64,000 nt of DNA from Candidula unifasciata (lineage: Eukaryota; Mollusca; Gastropoda; Stylommatophora; Geomitridae), in assembly GCA_905116865.2 (NCBI GenBank), contig CAJHNH020006902.1:296501-360500 (forward strand). Direction: 5' to 3'. Positions 61,701 through 64,000 of this stretch are shown in pieces; within the stretch, counting starts at the first letter, position 1, and each line of letters begins with the position of its first letter. The notes below the pieces were generated by a model. That model was not told the origin of the DNA. It did no database searches and worked only from the letters and a program-made list of their open reading frames with translations. The translations under genes and the position numbers were made by a program.

Positions 61701-64000
61701 CTATGGCAAGATAAGATCCCAAATACTGTGGTTCTTGAAGGGGTAAACCTACCCACCATCCACACGATACTGAGGAATTGTCAGCTGCGTTGGGCTGGTC
61801 ACCTAGCCGTATGCCAGAATATCGCCTCCCAGAGAGAGTATTTTATGGCGAGCTCCAGGGGGAGGGATGGGGAGGTCCCAGGGAGGACGGAGAAAGCTCT
61901 ACAAGGACACGCTGAAGACTGCTCTCAATTCTTCTGGCATCAACACAGCGACGGGGGAGGCTGCTGCACAAGACCGTTCTGATGGCATACGTCCCTCAGA
62001 CATGGTGCATCGGCCTACCAGGCAGCGGAGGTTGCACAGGCGGAGGGGTGTAGGCAGACTGAAAAGAATCTTGCTTCTAATTCCCACACTTGCTGAGGCT
62101 TCCATCTGTTGTCCACGCTGCTCAAGAGCTTTCCTGGCTCGTATTGAACTGGTCGGCCACCTTTGTGCTCATGATCATTTATCATTACTACTTTGAATGA
62201 AAGTGGTCTTCATCCCTCCTGATGGATGAACAACATTTTTATGAGTTTCTTAGGATAATATCATGGTAGTTTCCTGTTGTGTTCCACATCCACATTGTTT
62301 TAGACAATGCTAGTTAGTTGGTTAGTTAGTTGGGTTATCATCATTGCACTTCAGACATGTCCATAGGTGCTCAGATCCTCCCCTCAGTATGAACCCCAAC
62401 GTCCGATGGCTAATCGTACCAGTTCTATGTTGATTAACAAGTCTTCTTGTGTGTCTGGTGTGCGCCTCTTTTTTTGCTATGCTGATCTTAATTCCCAAGT
62501 CTGTGATGGGGACGTGGATTCACTGCCCCCAAAGTCCTCTATCCTTCCAATTTCTCTGAGGGCATTAATAATATCAGCATGATCCATAGGCTGACCGTCG
62601 GTAGTGACAGCGGACAATGTCTTCAACCCAATGAGGGTTGGCTATATGGCACCTGCTGCCGTCTTTGGAAATATCACCTGGTAAGACCCCAGCCCCTTCC
62701 GTTGTGAGACTATCGTACAAATTTCTGAATCCTGGAAACTGATTTTTATAAAATAAACTGTGCTATGAAAATTGAACCCTGTTAATTAACTCTTTTGGAA
62801 CTTGTCACAAACTTGCCTGCACAGCGAGACTTCCTTCCCCTGTCCCATTCATGCCGCGGCTGTGTTGCACGATCTGTCCTATGTTGTAGGGGTGTTATGA
62901 GATGGCTTCACTCAGGCATTCACTTGCCATATATAATATTTGTGGGAGGTTGTGTTGTCATGAATCTCTTTAAGGCGCCTGTGTACAAGTAAAAAGTACT
63001 GCAGGGGGAAGCACAGAAGGCGCGACTGTTCATGAGTATCAAAACTGGGTTGTTTTTGTATTTCTGGGTTCATCGTTGGTCGAAAAAGAGGCCACTGAAA
63101 AGGAACGTAGAAATACTAAAAACATCCTAGTTTTGATGCTTACGGACTGTCGGTCAAGTAGCACCATGTGGAAATAATCTTTCAAGTGAGCGCTGACAAC
63201 ATGGGAAAAGAGAGAACAGCTTAAACTGTTGAAAATAAGCAATATGTGACACTCCCTACAACATAGGACAGGCCATGGGGCCGGCTGCGGCCTGAATGGG
63301 AGGGAAAGGAACTCACGCCATGCAGGCAAGTTCGTGTTAAGTACCACTCTTTCAGTCCCAAGGAATACATTCATAGGTTCTTAACCTTGCCTGGAAGCCA
63401 AAAAAACACACACGATAAGCCAGCTTTACATCTTTCTTCACTATCCCTTAGGCCTCTGGTGTGGCCAATTGTGGCCATAACGACTGAAAGGGGTTTCTGG
63501 AATCTCTCCACTGTGAACCTCATCCGCATGGTGGTACTTTGTGTCACTGGGTGTTTATCGCTTGTGTGATGTCCTGGTGGGGTACATCAAGCAAGCAGTT
63601 CTTGTGTGGGTTCCGGGGCTCCAATTTGAGGAGGAGGGGGGTAGACCCACTGCCCCTCTAGCAGTACTACAGGGCTCTGTAGAGGAGAGGAGAAAAAGAG
63701 GTAGACCAAAAAAGACCTGACTACAAAATGTGGCTGAAAAGGCAGACCTCAAACATACAAGAATCAAGAGCATTGCATCTGGCCCACAGAGATGGAGGGG
63801 CCTGATAAGTCACCGAAAAGTGTTGACTTAGTGACATTCACTGTTATGATGAGGATGTTGAACAATTTAAAAAACACATTTGATTTCTTGCAGTGATGGT
63901 CGGGTCAGTGAAGACACTAAACAGTTGATTCATCAGCTGCTGATTTTGGATGCACAGACTCGGATGACAGCAGGTCAGGTGGTGGATGCTTTGGAGTCTA
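41634..64000 (+). CDS. STK40: STK40 (SgK495), Tribbles-related pseudokinase; long N-terminal extension; truncated at window edge
   Basis: Nine exons were recognised: 41634-42778, 44375-44781, 47012-47236, 49806-49891, 52414-52548, 54100-54303, 56384-56571, 61042-61186 and 63894-64000. All junctions agree in phase except where noted. The kinase part matches STK40: a glycine-loop equivalent GPYILGPRIGSSPVHSIVQC, YILKIL, a metal-site segment ITNFCLGK in place of DFG, GSPAYISPDVLSG, and KPSDMWALGVVLFTMLYGQF. STK40 is an atypical pseudokinase adaptor that works with the COP1 E3 ligase and in MAPK/NF-kB signalling in vertebrates (established knowledge). Oddities: some 580 residues of Ser/Pro-rich sequence precede the kinase domain, whereas the vertebrate protein has a short leader; the first coding exon has two frame breaks; and the catalytic-loop exon is scrambled. 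As written the gene cannot encode an intact protein. Assembly error, a damaged allele and a pseudogene all remain possible. Confidence 0.9.
42779..43530. other. STK40 intron, old repeat only
   Basis: 42970-43090 resembles 10735-10850; otherwise nothing is recognised. Confidence 0.4.
43535..44165 (-). mobile_element. LINE fragments (two families)
   Basis: 43540-43700 shares ttcagcattctgttttgggg and tgcagatatcacctgtatcc with 46736-46980. 43770-44160 on the minus strand gives GNEERMP-like DSLASWRG and FGHLIR-type frames of the ELIHAAGDR group. Confidence 0.6.
44375..44781 (+). CDS. STK40: STK40 exon 2 (Ser-rich extension)
   Basis: Acceptor tgtattccag completes the split Arg codon, then the frame reads YVGIEGSSARSRGLAAFSDL and a Ser-rich stretch, then MVSRMRQMYNSWTAAVAAS and DSRIYLLPLDALGQ. 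The donor is gtttga, in phase 1. No homologous domain is recognised; the tract looks disordered, apart from a possible helix near the end. Confidence 0.7.
44815..44882 (-). mobile_element. SINE family 3 3' end
   Basis: ttagttgcatatcctttaca then ggatgttgtaaaccagtccc, the shared 3' end of the family. It reads into the ORF past the STK40 exon 2 donor. Confidence 0.65.
45142..45250. repeat. Poly-A and (TA)n tracts
   Basis: A run of about 30 A is followed by 45 bp of mixed sequence and a (TA)n tract of about 32 bp. Confidence 0.9.
45865..46735. repeat. Long imperfect (TTC)n microsatellite
   Basis: About 870 bp of TTC/CTT repeats with tct and gct interruptions. It passes without a gap into a minus-strand LINE 3' end at 46736, so it looks like an expanded (GAA)n LINE tail. 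It is homopurine/homopyrimidine throughout. Confidence 0.95.
46736..46980 (-). mobile_element. LINE 3' end next to the (TTC)n tract
   Basis: cagcattctgaacccttgca, tgatgcagatatcacccgcc and ttctatttccagttggtgac are shared with 51935-52130 and, complemented, with 21805-22065. Confidence 0.65.
47012..47236 (+). CDS. STK40: STK40 exon 3 (leads into kinase domain)
   Basis: The acceptor is accctacag. The frame reads GLTGRRALPPRGILQGAGLP and later FYEEMEPSSQVKNYASLIKK, then AGPYILG, which matches the start of the STK40 kinase region. The donor is gtgaga, in phase 1. Confidence 0.85.
47845..48105 (+). mobile_element. LINE C-terminal fragment
   Basis: KTKIHLLRALAISPFTYSYE with TW follows the LLxxxVxSxxxYGxETW pattern. 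RNILGILYRDHIRNEEVCSV and GNYEPLLTTAKRRMPKLV follow in another frame. Confidence 0.75.
48325..48545 (-). mobile_element. LINE tail fragment
   Basis: The complement of tagcaggtcctttgcagaac, gtctgcctgaaagaaactga and ggtcggcccctgcccctcct matches 17455-17640 and 52790-53115. Confidence 0.78.
48885..49520 (+). mobile_element. SINE family 1 copy split by a LINE fragment
   Basis: The left part ends ctccaagtcagagc; the right part resumes gatctgcctgagacaagggt. Between them, 49010-49420 is minus-strand RNase H LINE (complement of WIFSPxHA and RALW regions, as at 15425). Confidence 0.68.
49806..49891 (+). CDS. STK40: STK40 exon 4 (glycine-loop equivalent)
   Basis: The acceptor is gcttgtag. The exon encodes PRIGSSPVHSIVQCLARREK and then TSKFYILK. 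The canonical GxGxxG loop is replaced, as in STK40 homologues. The exon ends in phase 0 before gtatat. Confidence 0.9.
49895..51500. repeat. Repeat field of ttcaggtataaactgaag units, several periods
   Basis: It opens with 22-27 bp units (gtgttcacatataaactgaa). It then has a unit of about 51 bp, gttcaggtgtacattgaaga followed by aacagtcttcaggtacaaac, at 50320-50730, and an 80-130 bp higher-order unit with gaagctagacagttcaggtt at 50740-51060. It decays beyond 51080. The minus-strand frame with VIQFVPEDCFFNVHLN is a by-product. Confidence 0.9.
50100..50275 (+). mobile_element. SINE family 2-like copy in the repeat field
   Basis: ttaggggctagatgcccgtc and gtctagggttccaatctacg look like tRNA-type A and B boxes. 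Confidence 0.45.
51935..52130 (-). mobile_element. LINE tail fragment
   Basis: gaggttcattgctgcagata and tcacccacttccattcaact match 46750-46790. Confidence 0.55.
52143..52192. repeat. Short perfect-type hairpin
   Basis: gttgagaaacacaggctctc faces gggagcttgtgtttctcaac with a tiny loop (ccgag); about 22 pairs with two mismatches. It lies in an STK40 intron, on the sense strand. Confidence 0.75.
52414..52548 (+). CDS. STK40: STK40 exon 5
   Basis: The exon has 45 codons. The acceptor is tatgtttcag and the donor gtcagt. It reads ILTLPDPAKETTDDRQGKML, then MLTEFSLLSHLKDMKGVVHC. The RQGKMLxxTExSLLS block is diagnostic for STK40. Confidence 0.93.
52689..52779. repeat. (AT)n microsatellite
   Basis: About 90 bp of pure AT dinucleotide, inside the STK40 intron just before a LINE tail. 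Confidence 0.97.
52790..53115 (+). mobile_element. LINE tail fragment
   Basis: LSLKLKYFGHIKCHGGLEKK, AEGMVPGRRGRDRP and then LVRDXVSFRRTVIRAMFCKG are read across frames. Confidence 0.8.
53380..53720 (+). mobile_element. SINE family 6 copy with a Leu/Ser-like tRNA head
   Basis: The head reads cagctggccgagcggttaca (A box). The body has cctaacctgcacagtccgtg and aaaacagacagaagtgacag. The end has a reverse B box-like aggttttgaacctaggtctc. Confidence 0.75.
53862..54045 (+). mobile_element. SINE family 5 copy
   Basis: ctagctcaattggctaaacc, ttcgcggtgaccgggtgacg and tggtccaggctcactcccag; it matches 12738. It ends about 55 bp before STK40 exon 6. Confidence 0.82.
54100..54303 (+). CDS. STK40: STK40 exon 6
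   Basis: The exon has 68 codons. The acceptor is tctttcacag and the donor gtgagc. It reads DKAFDPKQKCEVTRLCLLVD, then YLVNLQHHVIHEKKLGEKEA and ARIVEQLHK. It covers the hinge and the alpha-E helix and should lead straight into the catalytic loop. Confidence 0.93.
54304..55005. other. STK40 intron, one SINE-like segment
   Basis: 54400-54660 ends in ccacgacctcgagagcgtga and ggtttaaccacttcgccagg, a reversed tRNA-like B/A box order. The rest is not recognised. Confidence 0.45.
55010..55279 (+). mobile_element. SINE family 1 copy
   Basis: gtttccctgtgtggggttcc, ccttcgaagtcggattggat and aatggatgaacagccagaaa are present. It ends at ttacagccggtgaa, against the LINE. Confidence 0.8.
55280..56335 (+). 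mobile_element. LINE reverse transcriptase fragment (CR1/Jockey-like), frameshifted
   Basis: Reverse transcriptase blocks appear in order across frames: LEQALKKLKPRKSPGPDKIH, SYRPISLTSCLGKVAERMIN, QQAYDRVW, a degraded LPQG, INDLPEQ, and the catalytic box LYADDLV near 56214-56234. At least three frameshifts break it. The upstream sequence is a SINE; downstream it runs directly into STK40 exon 7 without a LINE 3' tail. Confidence 0.85.
56384..56571 (+). pseudogene. STK40: STK40 exon 7, catalytic-loop exon with scrambled 5' part
   Basis: The 3' 45 codons are perfect in frame: NMIVDRRSWRVTITNFCLGK, HLSSEKDKLKDQRGSPAYIS, PDVLS, then G split across donor gtcagt. The first 52 bp should encode the HRD-loop but read as fragments (AACATTGT, CATCGCG, ACCTGAAG, CTTG) separated by extra bases, about 19 in total against the expected 33 bp, with a TGA in the frame of the preceding exon. 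LINE reverse-transcriptase DNA ends about 45 bp upstream. The exon is either truly broken or wrongly assembled; I found no intact loop exon between 54303 and 56384. Confidence 0.72.
56572..57186. other. Intron between the two copies of STK40 exon 7
   Basis: It begins with a gttagttagttagttag run. A frame at 56828-57142 (FECPKLSETRRRFPYMEVPF) is unrecognised and may be LINE-derived. Confidence 0.4.
57187..57312 (+). pseudogene. Decayed second copy of STK40 exon 7 end plus its intron
   Basis: The segment from GAAGGACAAGCTGAAG to the TTCACCACATTCGGGTTT intronic stretch repeats 56513-56652 with several small deletions: it lacks the bases for RGSPAY and for DVL. Both copies share the donor-side sequence cagtggtcagttgaag and the gttagttagtt run. 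This is a local duplication of exon end and intron, now non-coding. Confidence 0.75.
57313..59685. other. Long STK40 intron segment
   Basis: It contains the duplication at 57520-57655, a repeat shared with 735-830 at 57720-57800, a reversed tRNA-like box pair near 57940-58000 and a poly-T run at 58158. The frame at 58404-58664 is unrecognised. No gene is supported. Confidence 0.45.
57520..57655. repeat. 67-72 bp direct duplication
   Basis: ctcatcataacccggaaatt, then gatagcgaaaagagaatata and gattctcagctattta, occurs twice in tandem with few changes. Confidence 0.88.
59690..60535. repeat. 26-bp minisatellite in an STK40 intron, about 32 copies
   Basis: The unit is gtgagtccaggaccagaatc plus cttggg. 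The 5' third has caggacccgaatcatt variants, and the middle has a 52-bp dimer pattern (aagatcagaatctttgg/agggccagaattcttgg). The minus-strand frame cycling through SPGLTQGFWSWTHPRILVLD is a by-product, because 3 units equal 78 bp. Confidence 0.96.
60536..61041. other. Intron sequence before STK40 exon 8
   Basis: It is AT-rich near the exon. 60700-60830 shares gggaagttaacctggataac and gtgtcaactaaaaggcacaa with 11540-11590, an old repeat. Confidence 0.45.
61042..61186 (+). CDS. STK40: STK40 exon 8
   Basis: The acceptor is tatttcacag. The exon reads KPYCGKPSDMWALGVVLFTM, LYGQFPFYDSMPQELFRKIK and SAEFTIP, and ends AA before gtaagc. It carries the alpha-F region of the pseudokinase domain. Confidence 0.95.
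61235..61495 (+). mobile_element. SINE family 2 copy, the best preserved
   Basis: The A box region is tggtgtagtggctagaatcc and the B box gtgggttcaaatctg. The body has ccttggctcccaggtcaacc, and the end ccctatatgcccaatatgca. Confidence 0.85.
61505..61722 (-). mobile_element. LINE tail fragment
   Basis: The complement of aggagatcctttgaagaacg, agtctgcctaaaagaaactc and gcctgcccctctttcctggc matches 48325 and 17455. Confidence 0.75.
61727..62200 (+). mobile_element. LINE C-terminus with zinc finger
   Basis: VNLPTIHTILRNCQLRWAGH is followed by SQGGRRKLYKDTLKTALNSS and GINTATGEAAAQDRS, and ends CCPRCSRAFLARIELVGHLC with AHDH, a C2H2-type finger found at the end of some LINE ORF2 proteins. Confidence 0.85.
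62320..62640 (-). mobile_element. LINE 3' end with (AACT)n tail
   Basis: The minus frames read MDHADIINALREIGRIEDFG and TPDTQEDLLINIELVRLAIG, the same family as 3523 and 33550. Confidence 0.78.
62641..63454. other. STK40 intron, nothing recognised
   Basis: A weak inverted relation exists between 62800-62900 and 63255-63340 (cttgcctgcacagcgagact, tgtcctatgttgtaggggtg and their complements), so it may be a foldback of about 90 bp arms. Confidence 0.45.
63455..63662. mobile_element. SINE family 7 copy (-) and start of SINE family 1 (+)
   Basis: cgcatggtggtactttgtgt and gggtgtttatcgcttgtgtg match 5350-5450. Then ttcttgtgtgggttccgggg opens a short family 1 piece. Confidence 0.7.
63665..63865 (+). 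mobile_element. LINE tail fragment
   Basis: gagaaaaagaggtagaccaa and ctggcccacagagatggagg follow the KRGRPKKT...DRxxWR pattern of LINE C-termini. It ends ttatgatgaggatg, just before STK40 exon 9. Confidence 0.65.
63894..64000 (+). CDS. STK40: STK40 exon 9 (cut by window end)
   Basis: The acceptor is tttcttgcag. The first base completes an Asn codon, then the frame reads DGRVSEDTKQLIHQLLILDA and QTRMTAGQVVDALES, up to the edge. This is the C-terminal end of the kinase fold; the stop lies outside the window. Confidence 0.93.

Overview
This is animal (metazoan) genomic DNA. The genes are split by introns with clean GT/AG borders, and the space between exons is packed with degraded LINEs, tRNA-headed SINEs, small DNA transposons, minisatellites and microsatellites. 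The density and style of the repeats, together with the gene content, suggest a lophotrochozoan, most likely a mollusc and perhaps a gastropod. That assignment is an inference; no diagnostic sequence settles it.

Three host genes can be supported. (1) The window opens inside UTP14, on the plus strand. Six consecutive in-phase exons (171-13458) encode the last 518 residues of this small-subunit processome protein, which acts in nucleolar 18S rRNA maturation. (2) Three minus-strand exons between 26882 and 20282 join in phase into a HAD-superfamily phosphatase-like protein with all four HAD motifs; its first exon was not found. (3) From 41634 to the end of the window, plus strand, runs a gene for STK40, the SgK495/Tribbles-related pseudokinase, with nine recognised exons. 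It has an unusually long Ser/Pro-rich N-terminal extension. In this sequence it also carries two frame breaks in the first coding exon and a scrambled catalytic-loop exon, with a decayed second copy of that exon 0.7 kb downstream. The last STK40 exon is cut by the window edge.

Everything else is repeats. Several insertions can be delimited to the base by target-site duplications: a SPIN/OposCharlie-like hAT MITE (19495-20226) split by a LINE; a second hAT element (22789-24257) carrying a LINE fragment; a third hAT element (25172-25699); a mariner deletion derivative with a decayed transposase tail (26274-26769); a LINE inside a SINE (39645-40048); a SINE inside a LINE (17083-17299); and a multi-level LINE nest at 33280-34590. 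A gag-like LINE ORF1 with zinc knuckles and a long coiled coil (30370-31584) stands without a reverse transcriptase behind it. Long arrays include a 44-bp unit (2265-3530), a 40-bp unit (8130-9115), a 26-bp unit (59690-60535), (CAGA)n/(GATA)n (36418-36915) and a large (TTC)n tract (45865-46735) that abuts a LINE 3' end.

The three genes show no functional coupling to each other. No operon, CRISPR array, true tRNA gene or rRNA gene was seen, and I found no convincing new multi-gene system. The points most worth checking are the state of the STK40 catalytic-loop exon, the SPIN-like element, and the nested insertions.
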